A stretch of 64,000 bases of DNA, from positions 6,318,001 through 6,382,000 of the forward strand of contig NZ_CP114036.1 of the NCBI RefSeq assembly GCF_026898115.1, in the 5' to 3' direction. This document shows positions 43,601 to 51,243 of the stretch, in pieces. The notes beneath the pieces are model-generated. The model had not been told where the DNA came from, made no database searches, and saw nothing but the letters and a program-made list of their open reading frames with translations. A program made the position numbers and the translations under genes. Position 1 is the first letter of the stretch. Every line of letters starts with the position of its first letter. This DNA is from Streptomyces sp. S465. GTDB lineage: Bacteria > Actinomycetota > Actinomycetes > Streptomycetales > Streptomycetaceae.

Positions 43601-45302
43601 TCAGCACCGCGAGGGTCTTCGAGAAGCGCACGTCCGGGCCCGCCGTCAGGTCCCGTACGAGGAACGCGCGGCTGGTCGACCCCGTACCGAGGCGGCGCCT
43701 GACCTCCCAGCGGCCGGCCAGCACATCGCCCGCGACCGCTTCCAGCGGATCCTTCTCGGGCTCGGCCGGCCGTACGGGCTCCGCGGGGGCGGGCTCGGTC
43801 AGGACCGACTCGACGACCTCCAGCATCTCCAGGAAGTCGTCCACCGAGTCCAGCCGGTCATTGACGTGGTAGGCGGTGGCCGCCTGCACCAGCTCGTCGA
43901 TGTACTCCGACAGGCCGTCCACCACGGCGCTCGGCCGCAGCCCCTCGCCCGCCTCGTAACGGGCCAGCAGTTCGGCCTGGCTGGCGGCCGGGGCCTTGCC
44001 GGTGGCCAGCAGGTAGGTGAGGACGCCGAGGCCGTAGATGTCCAGCGCCACGGGGTCGGCCTTCAGCGCGGTCAGCTCGGGGGCGAGATACGGATCCGCG
44101 CCCTCCGCTAGATGGGCGCCCGCGCGGGAGAGCGTGGTCGGCGCGAACCGCTCACCGCCGCTCGGGGTGCCGGACCCGGGGCCGCGCTGTACGGCGACCT
44201 GCCAGTCCGAGATCTGCAGATACGGGCTGAGCCAGGCCGCCTCCTCGCCGTTCCCGTTCCCGTTGCTGTCCGGCCCCGCCGCCCGGCCCCGGGGGCGGGG
44301 CAGCACATGGATGGCGCGAGCCGCGAGCGTGCGGTGGTAGATCCGGCGGCCGTGCGCCGAACGCACGGTCTCGGCGAGCTGCCGCACCAGCGCCATGCGG
44401 CTCAGGATGTCCAGCTTCTCGCCGTACTGCGCCAGATATTCGTCGAGGCGCAGTGTCCGCGGATCGAAGTCGAAGATCAGCGCGGGCCCTGCCGAGTGCC
44501 CGGACGGGTCGTACTGCTTCAGCTGGACGACACCGGGGTGCTGGAAGCGCCGCAGCACCGCGGCCTCGCGCCGCGCCGCCCGGTCCACCGAGGCCCGCAG
44601 CTCGGCGTCCGAACCGCGCTCCCGCAGGTAGACGCGGATCCGGGCGGCCTCGGGCAGCTCGCTGTGCCGGGCCAGGTAGTCCGCCCAGGTCGGGCCCGAG
44701 TCGAAGGACTTGCGGTGCAGCAGGTAGGGACCGACCTTGTACTCGGCGTCGCTGCGGGCGATGCCCACCCGCTCCAGCGCGGACTTGATCCGGCGCGACC
44801 GCGACCGGTCGATACGGCGGTGCTCGTCGCGCGGCGGGGCCTGCAGCATCTGGACGAGCTGATGCACGGTGTAGAGGCCGTGCTGATCGTGCGCGGGCAG
44901 CCGGTTCTTCAGCGAGGAGTCGGTGAAGCAGACGGCCTCCGACACCCACACCCGCTCGCCCTCCTGCGCCAGGAGGGAGGCCAGCTCCTTGGCCTTCTTG
45001 TTCGCCAGGTGCAGCGGATTGCCGTGCGCGATCTGTCGCCCGCCGGGCTGGGTCTGCAGCCATGTGCCGTTACGGGACTCGACCGAGCCGTGCCAGTCCT
45101 TCAGCTCGATCAGGTACACCCCGCCGGGCGCGACCACGAGCAGATCCACTTCCCTGACGTGGCCGCTGTGCGCGGTGAAGGTGAAGTTCGACCAGGCCCG
45201 CCACGGATCGTTGTCGGGGAGCTTCTCGCGGATGGCCTCCAGCCCTCGGCGCTCGTGCTGGAACTCGGATTCGGTGACCGTGACCCACCGGCCGTCCCGC
45301 AT
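40605..45302 (-). CDS. pglW: PglW serine/threonine protein kinase of type 2 BREX
   Basis: A 1565-residue protein. An N-terminal NERD nuclease-like domain covers about residues 10-120 (REVDLLVVAPGGVYLIELKDW, quoted as REVDLLVVAPGG and YLIELKDW). A first kinase-like domain is degenerate, with HRTLAARAIHV at about 320 in place of the HRD loop. A second kinase has LGTGSTSRAF, WHRDIKPDNIAI near 675 and LIDFSLAG near 700, so DFG reads DFS. A helix-hairpin-helix (NAPGLGAKTRKEV) is near 920. ATG at 45302 fits the family N-terminus; the open frame upstream to 46220 is antisense to the divergent gene. Confidence 0.93.
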   Translation of the reverse strand: MRDGRWVTVTESEFQHERRGLEAIREKLPDNDPWRAWSNFTFTAHSGHVREVDLLVVAPGGVYLIELKDWHGSVESRNGTWLQTQPGGRQIAHGNPLHLANKKAKELASLLAQEGERVWVSEAVCFTDSSLKNRLPAHDQHGLYTVHQLVQMLQAPPRDEHRRIDRSRSRRIKSALERVGIARSDAEYKVGPYLLHRKSFDSGPTWADYLARHSELPEAARIRVYLRERGSDAELRASVDRAARREAAVLRRFQHPGVVQLKQYDPSGHSAGPALIFDFDPRTLRLDEYLAQYGEKLDILSRMALVRQLAETVRSAHGRRIYHRTLAARAIHVLPRPRGRAAGPDSNGNGNGEEAAWLSPYLQISDWQVAVQRGPGSGTPSGGERFAPTTLSRAGAHLAEGADPYLAPELTALKADPVALDIYGLGVLTYLLATGKAPAASQAELLARYEAGEGLRPSAVVDGLSEYIDELVQAATAYHVNDRLDSVDDFLEMLEVVESVLTEPAPAEPVRPAEPEKDPLEAVAGDVLAGRWEVRRRLGTGSTSRAFLVRDLTAGPDVRFSKTLAVLKVANSDSKGEMLAREAEIMGRLRPDSRIIRLIEPEPQRIGGRTVLVMEYVGNEREADGEPAAPGERRSRRREETVARQLREFGRLSVDQLEAYGDYLFGAVDFLEGEGVWHRDIKPDNIAIRIRPNRTRELVLIDFSLAGYPVQETGAGTDGYLDPFIGTLTERSVYDGHAERYALAVTLHEMASRELPVWGDGRVSPRQTDAKKEPHPKIAADAFDPAVRDGLVAFFRKALHRDAAQRYPDLKPMRDAWKKIFLAMDEAKPSSRRSRQPTTTPSGTGGGTGGTGGTPAKAQEAPIPAAEEESAEQQRDRLAAEADRGTPISASGLSPAAQSFVYGLRVNDVGGLLDYSRHQLVNAPGLGAKTRKEVLRRIKEWRQRLAEQPAAPLTPEGRKDAKEELSAAEAALATAIAENGNAEGLPERALRRVTLDTLATIFVPELKKDGANRNECEMVRLLLRLPDEHGALPDIGVWPKQKDVAGALGLSAGRIPQMLKTQRTRWKRNPAVRVLRAEILDLLRDLGRVASAAEIADALAVRRGTQLPEREQRRALALAAVRAVVEVEQLVPEEAEFQHAPNRDAADEGMGAGLLALEVGPDDAPETPSGPGLLHYAQRLGKVADRLAKLDTLPTAATVLAELGAIAPPSAAVEWDERRIVEIAAAASRRAAATPRLEIYPRDLPLVRALRLTQAGLVPRIPGMPDERQPGLTAKDIHERVRARFPELLNERRGHALPTDGPLTRALREAGFDLELKTREGHGTLRYIPRQRDGQSTYLSSDAARQATGILTAHRYSDDPQLAGAAVAEERLLASARRDGFRVLTVRTGLAGRAVRELTSDRFGAEVVSVTELFLRALHEQVDQRPKPTWETILRADAAEPGSKAAMRFGEYARTSWGAVEPRLRELVSGARGSGSGSPVLLTDAGAFARYDAMAVLERLADAARDGGRGLWLLCPQNDPARPPRLGPVAVPYQSGLGEWVELPESWVTNAHRAEASAGGAPEDG

Positions 45303-45644
45303 GCGCCATCCCCGCTTCGTATCCGTATCGATCTGTACTGATTGCGGCTGCTCGGCAGCAATATCCCCGGCCCAGATCGTATCGGCTGTGAGGTGGGGGA
45401 CGGCAGCGCTGCGCCCCGCTGCACGGCAGGGGCGGGGGATGGCCGTGGCGGGAGGTGCCGCGTGGGCCGTGCTGGTCACGATTGGTCCGATTGATTCACG
45501 TTTGACCTGGCTGAGGGGGCTTCGGTTGTGGGCTGACGCTGCTTCAGCTGTTGATATGATTATCCGCTCACGGCGACGCGGGGCCGCGTCGACCACCGCG
45601 TCAGCAATGTGCACGTGACCCCTCAGCTGTATGGAGAACGCTCC
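45303..45644. promoter_or_regulatory. Divergent intergenic region, pglW and DUF2075 promoters
   Basis: A gap of 342 bases with no coding potential of its own. Toward the plus strand, TATGAT at 45555-45560 preceded by CTGACG about 16 bases upstream is a fair promoter, and TTGACC at 45502-45507 is another -35 candidate. Toward pglW, an AT-rich run with CGATACGAT and GATATT lies within 90 bases of the start. No clear operator symmetry was seen. Confidence 0.4.
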
Positions 45645-47537
45645 GTGCCCCTCCTCCGCCTGTCCGGACTTTCCCTGCTGGAGCGCAGCAACGCGGGAGT
45701 GCTCGTCAGGGACCTCACGGAGCAGTACCGGTCCGCGCTCTTCAGGAGCCCTTCCTTCAGGGAACAGCAATCCTGGGAGAAAAGCCTCGCCGCGCTGGGG
45801 GAGGTTCTGCGGGACGCCGGGCTCGGCCAGGTGGAAGTGCTGATCGAGCAGCGGTTGCCCTTGTCCAGTCTGCGTGCGGACGCCGTCCTCGCCGGCGTAC
45901 ATCCGGAGACGGGCAAGCCGTCGTACGTGGTCGTGGAGCTGAAGCAGTGGAGCGCGGCACAGCTTGTGCCGTCCACGGACGACCTGTGCCTTCTGAGCAA
46001 GTCCGATAAGCAGGCCCGACTGCATCCCATTGCCCAGGTGCGTCGTTACTGTGACTGCCTGCAGAATTTCACCAGCGTGCTGGAATCGGGAAATTATGAC
46101 GTTTCCGGGATCGCTTACCTGCACAATGCCGACGACCAGAACGTCGCGGAGCTCTTCAGGCTGCCCGATGCTCGCGCGCAGCTCTTCACGAAGACAACGC
46201 GCGGCGCATTGATGGAGCATCTGCGACGCTGTCTCGCTCCAGTGTCGGGAGCCCCGGCCGCGGACTTTCTGCTGGAAAGTCCCCGTGAGCCGAGCCGCCC
46301 TCTGATGAATGCGGCAGCAGACGAGATAATAGACGGCGGTGAATTCACACTCCTGGACGGACAGCAGGTCGCTTTCTCTCTGGTCAAGCGTGCGCTGGAC
46401 CTGTCGCGTCAGTCCAACACGAAAGAAGTCATCGTTGTTTCAGGGGGTCCCGGTTCCGGGAAAAGTGTCATCGCCGCGCAAGTCATGGGCCACTTGGGCC
46501 GGAGTGGCCGAAGCGTTATGCACGCCACCGGTTCCAGATCCTTCACCACGACGCTGCGGACGGTGGTCGGCAGGAGGAACAGGAACATCGCGGAACTGTT
46601 CAAGTACTTCAACAACTTCTCGGCGGCCGAGCGCAACGGGCTCGATGTCCTGATCTGTGACGAGGCACATCGCATCCGGGAAGTCTCTCACACCGGAAAA
46701 GGTCGGCAAATAGATGAACTCCTCGATGCGGCCAGAGTTCCGGTCTTCCTGCTCGATGACTATCAGGTCGTGCGTCCTCTCGAAATGGGCAGCGTCAAGA
46801 ACATAAGCGATGCCGCCCTCGCGCGTGGACATACTGTCCGGCATGTCGACTTGAACGGGCAATTCCGCTGCGGCGGTAGTCGCGCATATGAGTACTGGGT
46901 TCTTCGTCTTCTGGGACTCGAGCCCGGTGGACCTCTGCCGTGGACCAATGAGGAGAATTTTCAGGTATATGTCGCCGACTCCCCCCAGGAGATGGAGGAT
47001 TTTCTCCGAGTGCGGCAGGAGGCCGGACTCACTGCCCGAATGACGGCGGGCTTCTGCTGGGGCTGGAGCAAACCGAAAGCCGACGGAACCCTGGTCCGCG
47101 ACGTGGCCATCGGTGAGTGGCGCAGGCCCTGGAATGTCGATAGTCAGCGATCCCTGAATGGAGCGCCCGCTTCGGCGCTATGGGCCACCGATCCGGCGGG
47201 CTTCGGCCAGATCGGGTGTATCTACACGGCTCAGGGCTTCGAGTACGCCTGGAATGGGGTCATCTTCGGTAAGGATCTGGTGTGGGCCGGCAACAAGTGG
47301 CGCGGGAACCAGGCGGAAAACAGGGACACGTCCGTCGCCGCCCGAACGACACCGGCCGAATTCGAGAGGCTCATCCGCCATACCTACAAGGTTCTTCTTA
47401 CCCGTGGCCTGGCGGGGACGGTTCTGTACTCCGATGATCCGGACACGCAGGCCATGCTGCGTGAGCTGGTCAACACCGACATCCGTGCTCCGTGGCCATC
47501 GTCAGATGCGGACGCCTCTCCGGGTATGGAGCACTGA
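45645..47537 (+). CDS. DUF2075 helicase with N-terminal PD-(D/E)XK-like nuclease domain
   Basis: A 630-residue protein. An N-terminal nuclease-like region has LRADAVLAG and VVVELKQW (Asp, then Glu-x-Lys near residue 97). The DUF2075 helicase core has Walker A SGGPGSGKSVIAAQVMG near 265, Walker B VLICDEAHRIRE near 335, LNGQFRCGGSRAYEYW, and the C-terminal GFGQIGCIYTAQGFEYAW with LTRGLAGTVLYSDD. GTG at 45645 has GGAG eight bases upstream; in-frame starts at 45609 and 45615 are possible. It diverges from pglW and overlaps the next gene (TGATG). A decayed relative lies at 20871-21060. Local G+C is lower (32 of 60 at 46321-46380). Confidence 0.87.
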   Translation: MPLLRLSGLSLLERSNAGVLVRDLTEQYRSALFRSPSFREQQSWEKSLAALGEVLRDAGLGQVEVLIEQRLPLSSLRADAVLAGVHPETGKPSYVVVELKQWSAAQLVPSTDDLCLLSKSDKQARLHPIAQVRRYCDCLQNFTSVLESGNYDVSGIAYLHNADDQNVAELFRLPDARAQLFTKTTRGALMEHLRRCLAPVSGAPAADFLLESPREPSRPLMNAAADEIIDGGEFTLLDGQQVAFSLVKRALDLSRQSNTKEVIVVSGGPGSGKSVIAAQVMGHLGRSGRSVMHATGSRSFTTTLRTVVGRRNRNIAELFKYFNNFSAAERNGLDVLICDEAHRIREVSHTGKGRQIDELLDAARVPVFLLDDYQVVRPLEMGSVKNISDAALARGHTVRHVDLNGQFRCGGSRAYEYWVLRLLGLEPGGPLPWTNEENFQVYVADSPQEMEDFLRVRQEAGLTARMTAGFCWGWSKPKADGTLVRDVAIGEWRRPWNVDSQRSLNGAPASALWATDPAGFGQIGCIYTAQGFEYAWNGVIFGKDLVWAGNKWRGNQAENRDTSVAARTTPAEFERLIRHTYKVLLTRGLAGTVLYSDDPDTQAMLRELVNTDIRAPWPSSDADASPGMEH

Positions 47538-48439
47538 TGCCCACAACCGCGTACATCTACGTCTCCAAGAAATCGAGCGGCAACTTTGACATCGGACTCA
47601 GCCGTGGCCTTTGGGGCTGGCGCACCAGCGGTCTGGACCGTGCCGACGCGCGCGCCGCTGTCCAGTCCCTGAAGGAGGGCGACCTCATCGTCTTCGGGTA
47701 CGGGGGGCCCGCGAATCGTGTGCCGCCCGGAGAGTGGGCCGATGTCAGCCTCCGGCGCGTCGTCGTCACCCAGGTCACCAACCCCTACTTCGTCGAGCGC
47801 ACGCCGGTATGGCCGGACGACGAATACCCCGAGCGCATCGGCATCGACGTCCTCGGCGAAGAGGAGGACGTCCACGGTAGTGCTTTGGGCGCCGACGGCA
47901 TGGAAGCCCTCCGGCTGTCCTCGAACAAGCAAGGCGTTGCCATCCTGCGGGCCGGTACCGCGGTTGTCGCGAATCTGGCCGGTGCCCTTCCCCCAGTGGC
48001 ACCCGGTTCGGAGGACGGCAGCATCGATCACGATGGAGCAGAAAACGCGGTCGCGCAAGTGCTCGTCCGCCGTGAGCAGGCCAAGCTCCGCAGGCGCCTC
48101 CTCAACGGCGCCACCCAGGCCACGTGCGCCCTGTGCGGGCGCACTCTCCCTGTCCGCTTCATCCGTGCCGCTCATATCAAGCGTCGCAGCGCCGCCACCC
48201 GCGAAGAACGCCTCAAGCTCGCCAATGTCATGCCGGCTTGCCTTCTGGGCTGTGACGAGCTCTTCGAACACGGCTACGTGTACGTCACGGGCGACGGCAG
48301 CATCGCCGTGAGCGACAAAACCAACACCACCCCGGACCTCGCGGAGGCGGCCAAGGCCCTCGAAGGCCGGACCGTCGCCGAATACGGCCCCAGCCGGGCG
48401 CCATTCTTCACCTGGCACTGCGACAACGTCGCCAGATGA
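47537..48439 (+). CDS. EVE-like domain fused to HNH endonuclease
   Basis: A 300-residue protein. Residues 1 to about 110 look like an EVE/PUA-type base-reading domain (IYVSKKSSGNFDIGL, GDLIVFGYGG, PVWPDDEYPERIGIDVL). Such domains in other restriction enzymes recognise modified cytosine or other altered bases. The C-terminal HNH part has CALCGRTLP near 195, AAHIKRRS near 213, NVMPACLLGCDELFEHGYV with Asn and the second metal-site region. Together this suggests modification-dependent (type IV-like) restriction. Its ATG overlaps the DUF2075 stop, and its own stop overlaps the next gene by four bases. Confidence 0.8.
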   Translation: MPTTAYIYVSKKSSGNFDIGLSRGLWGWRTSGLDRADARAAVQSLKEGDLIVFGYGGPANRVPPGEWADVSLRRVVVTQVTNPYFVERTPVWPDDEYPERIGIDVLGEEEDVHGSALGADGMEALRLSSNKQGVAILRAGTAVVANLAGALPPVAPGSEDGSIDHDGAENAVAQVLVRREQAKLRRRLLNGATQATCALCGRTLPVRFIRAAHIKRRSAATREERLKLANVMPACLLGCDELFEHGYVYVTGDGSIAVSDKTNTTPDLAEAAKALEGRTVAEYGPSRAPFFTWHCDNVAR

Positions 48440-49031
48440 ACTCGGTGTCAACCGCCGATGTGCTCTTTCCTCGCGCCTTTCCCATGGTTCCGACGACCAC
48501 GGTTCCCGACCTGAACCGCCTGCCCAGCAAGCCCGGTCACTCGGTCGAGGACAAGCTACGAGCCGCGCAGCGTCTCAGCGATGGCGAACGCGGGTACGAT
48601 CTCGTCGTCATCCACCGCGATGCGGACGGTCATCCGGCGCTCCATCGCCGCCGAGAGATTGCCGAAGCGGTGGCCCAAGTGAGCCCGGGTTTAGCACATG
48701 TACCGGTGATTCCTGTGCGGATGCTGGAAGCGTGGCTGCTGCTCGATCACGCCGCGATCCGTGAAGTGGCGGGAAGCTCCAATGGCAAAGTGACTCTTGG
48801 CCTGCCGAAGGTGAACCGAGCCGAATCGGCGGCGGATCCCAAGGCACTGCTCAGGCAGGCGCTCGCCACGACCAGCGAAGAGAAGGGCCGCGGACTGAGG
48901 TAGCTCCAGGCGCGCTTCTGCGAAATCGCGCACGGCTTTTCCAGATACTGGATCACGAAGGGCCAGTTAAGCGGCTTGCGTCTTGGCAGTCGTTCACAAC
49001 CGATTTGTACGAAACGTTGAACCGTGTCTGA
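48436..49031 (+). pseudogene. Broken DUF4276-like (TOPRIM-type) gene
   Basis: The intact frame from ATG 48436 codes 155 residues with LVVIHRDADGHPAL and VIPVRMLEAWLLLDHAAIR, resembling DUF4276/TOPRIM-like proteins found with nucleases. It then hits TAG at 48901, but the same frame goes on LQARFCEIAHGF. After a CTTTTCC run the frame shifts and reads QILDHEGPVKRLASWQSF, then TTDLYETLNRV, to a TGA at 49029. So a longer ancestral protein of about 198 residues has been hit by a nonsense change and a frameshift. It overlaps the EVE-HNH gene by four bases, as third gene of the operon. The shortened product might still be made. Confidence 0.75.
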
Positions 49032-49237
49032 GCCGGCATCCTGCTGGAGGTGGGGACGCCAAGCTCCTGCGGCACCAGCTTGTCGACGCAGTGCGACCGA
49101 TGGAAGACCATCAGGGAACGCTGGTAGGTCCGGTCGGGCGGCTGGACCGACCGAGTACCGGAGCTCGATGGGCGTCCCGCTGGATGGGGTACGTCCAGGG
49201 GGGCCGGGTGTGGAAGCCTGAGATACGGGGCTACGGC

Positions 49238-49854
49238 TCAGCCGAAGTTCACGTCACTGCACAGGAAGTACGTCTGGTCCATGTGCGAGGCCTGCCAGAT
49301 CGTGTAGACGACGTGGCGGCCGGTGTAGCCGGAGGCGCTGACAGGTCGCTCCACTTCAGCGGCTGGGTGGTGGGGTCGTATCCCTGCCGGGTCACATACA
49401 CCTTGAAGTAGTCCGCGCCGTGGCTGGCCTGGTCGTACAGCTTCACGGTGAATTTGCTGCCGACGTTCGTCGTCTGCCAGGCGCCGGGCGTGTCCAGCGA
49501 GTTGTAGCGGCCGCTCTCGGTGTGGCCGCCGCTGCACAGCTGCCCGTCCGGGATCTCGGCGGGGAAGTTACCGGCGGAGCCGTTGCGGTACAGCCCGTTC
49601 CAGTTCCACATGGCGTTCGGGTTGTCCTGCCACGCCTGCCAGCACATGGGGTCCAGCTGTGCCATTTCGGGGTTCTGGAAATCGCTGCCCCACCGCAGCC
49701 AGCAGCCGTAGTTGCGGGACGCTGGGTCGACGACCGATCCATGGGCGCTCGCGGTGGTGGACCACGGGATCAGGCACAGCAACACCGCGGCCAGCAGTCC
49801 AAGGGCGCGAGACGCCCAACGTAAGGAATTGCCGCGTTCATGGCAAGACACCAT
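49238..49854 (-). pseudogene. Frameshifted AA10 lytic polysaccharide monooxygenase (chitin-binding) gene
   Basis: From ATG 49854 the frame codes a signal peptide (LGLLAAVLLCLIPW) ending TASA, then a mature N-terminus HGSVVDPASRNYGCW whose His forms the copper brace of AA10 enzymes. It continues through QPLKWSDL. There it loses the family sequence and runs on to a stop at 49249 with a Thr/Arg-rich tail. A second frame supplies the proper family ending, ASGYTGRHVVYTIWQASHMD then QTYFLCSDVNFG, to the TGA at 49238. A deletion that is not a multiple of three at about 49345-49355 explains both facts; a sequencing error is less likely because residues are also missing. Confidence 0.8.
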
Positions 49855-50033
49855 TGCGCGATCTTCCTCCATCGTCCATTGGGGGAGCGGGAGAGCGTAT
49901 GGAAGCGCTCCCATATCCGGGAGTTCCCCGGCCCGGAAGGTACGAAATCTCAACCCCGGGCAGCTGCGAGAACGCTACGGACCCTGAGCCGGTTCAACGG
50001 AGCCGCGGGTTCAACGGAGCCGCGGCCCGGGAC

Positions 50034-50336
50034 TCACGAGGCCAGCCGCTCGCGTGCGGTGCCAGCTGGTCTCGTGGGTTCGACCTCGCCGTCGGGCTGG
50101 TTGATCTCGGCCCACACCGCGTCGAGGGAAAGGCCGAGGACATCGGCGATCGCCGCGATGGTCGGAAAGGCGGGGGTGGCCACGCGACCGGACTCGATCT
50201 TCCGGAGGGTCTCCGGTGAGACACCCGCGTCCAGCGCGGTGTCGAGCATCGAGCGCTCCCCCCTGGCTCGGCGTAGGAGGGCGCCGAGGCGCTGTCCGCG
50301 TTCGACCTCTGCGGGAGTGAGCGGCAACCTGACCAT
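50034..50336 (-). CDS. XRE family regulator
   Basis: A 100-residue helix-turn-helix protein. The domain covers about residues 15-75, with LGALLRRARGERSML, AGVSPETLRKIESGR (recognition helix) and FPTIAAIADVLGLSL. ATG at 50336 lies 66 bases from the divergent methionine aminopeptidase start. Two direct repeats in the gap are probable binding sites, so it likely represses itself and the aminopeptidase gene. Confidence 0.9.
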   Translation of the reverse strand: MVRLPLTPAEVERGQRLGALLRRARGERSMLDTALDAGVSPETLRKIESGRVATPAFPTIAAIADVLGLSLDAVWAEINQPDGEVEPTRPAGTARERLAS

Positions 50337-50352
50337 GGCTCCGATTCTAGTA

Positions 50353-50376
50353 CCGGTATAGTATGGCCGGTATAGT
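50353..50376. promoter_or_regulatory. Direct repeats, candidate XRE operator
   Basis: CCGGTATAGT occurs at 50353-50362 and again at 50367-50376, start to start 14 bases. The first copy sits in the palindrome TACCGGTA (50351-50358). The repeats fill the gap between the divergent XRE and aminopeptidase genes and overlap TATAGT-type -10 sequences. Confidence 0.65.
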
Positions 50377-50402
50377 TATTGGTAGCGCAAGAAGGGCGCC
50401 AC

Positions 50403-51185
50403 ATGATCGAGATCCTGAGCCCCACCGAACTGGCCCGAGCAAAAGACACAGGTGCCCTGGTCGCCGACATCCTGCACACGCTGAAGAGCCGTAGCACGGT
50501 CGGCACGAACCTTCTGGACATCGACCGGTGGACCAAGACCATGATCGCCGAGGCGGGAGCGGTGTCCTGCTACGTGGACTACGCGCCATCCTTCGGACGC
50601 GGCCCGTTCGGCCACTACATCTGCACGGCCGTCAACGACGCCGTGCTCCACGGACGGCCATACGACTACACGCTCGCCGACGGCGATCTGCTGACGCTCG
50701 ACCTCGCCGTCTCCAAAGCCGGAATCGCCGCGGACGCCGCCATCAGCTTCATCGTGGGCGAGGCCAAGTCCCCGGAGAGCGTCGCGATCATCAGCGCGAC
50801 CGAACGCGCGCTGGCCGCGGGGATCGCCGCTGCCGGGCCCGGGGCTCGCATCGGCGACATCTCCCATGCCATCGGCACGGTCCTCAGTGAGGCGGGGTAC
50901 CCGATCAACACCGAGTTCGGAGGTCATGGCATCGGATCAACGATGCACCAGGACCCGCACGTTTCGAACACCGGACGACCCGGCCGTGGCTACAAACTGC
51001 GCCCTGGGCTGCTGCTGGCACTGGAGCCGTGGGTCATGGCGGACACCGCCGAGCTCGTCGTCGACGCCGACGGGTGGACGCTCCGCAGTGCGACAGGCTG
51101 CCGGACCGCACACAGTGAGCACACGATCGCCATCACCGACGACGGAGCCGAAATCCTCACCTTGCCGAAGCAAGCGCAGCCGTGA
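50403..51185 (+). CDS. map: Type I methionine aminopeptidase
   Basis: A 260-residue metallopeptidase that removes the initiator Met from new proteins. Conserved metal and substrate residues are seen in CTAVNDAVLHG, LLTLDLAVSKAGIAADAA (two Asp ligands), GGHGIGSTMHQDPHV (His ligand) and HSEHTIAI near the end. ATG at 50403 is chosen since the family N-terminus begins IEILSPTELARAK. Divergent pairing with an XRE gene differs from the housekeeping gene, usually found with adk and secY, so this is probably a second, regulated copy. Confidence 0.92.
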   Translation: MIEILSPTELARAKDTGALVADILHTLKSRSTVGTNLLDIDRWTKTMIAEAGAVSCYVDYAPSFGRGPFGHYICTAVNDAVLHGRPYDYTLADGDLLTLDLAVSKAGIAADAAISFIVGEAKSPESVAIISATERALAAGIAAAGPGARIGDISHAIGTVLSEAGYPINTEFGGHGIGSTMHQDPHVSNTGRPGRGYKLRPGLLLALEPWVMADTAELVVDADGWTLRSATGCRTAHSEHTIAITDDGAEILTLPKQAQP

Positions 51186-51243
51186 GTTCTTCCCTGTCGT
51201 TCCGTGGCCTACGACGGTTGATCGACGTACCCGGTCAGTGCAG

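Noticed and set aside
45303..46220. N-terminal extension of the pglW reading frame (306 more codons)
   Set aside because: It runs antisense through the divergent DUF2075 gene, has no family resemblance, and the PglW-like sequence starts at the ATG at 45302.
48983..49411. Plus-strand frame between the broken DUF4276-like gene and the LPMO remnant
   Set aside because: Overlaps both remnants in other frames and has no recognisable domain; 49032-49237 appears empty.
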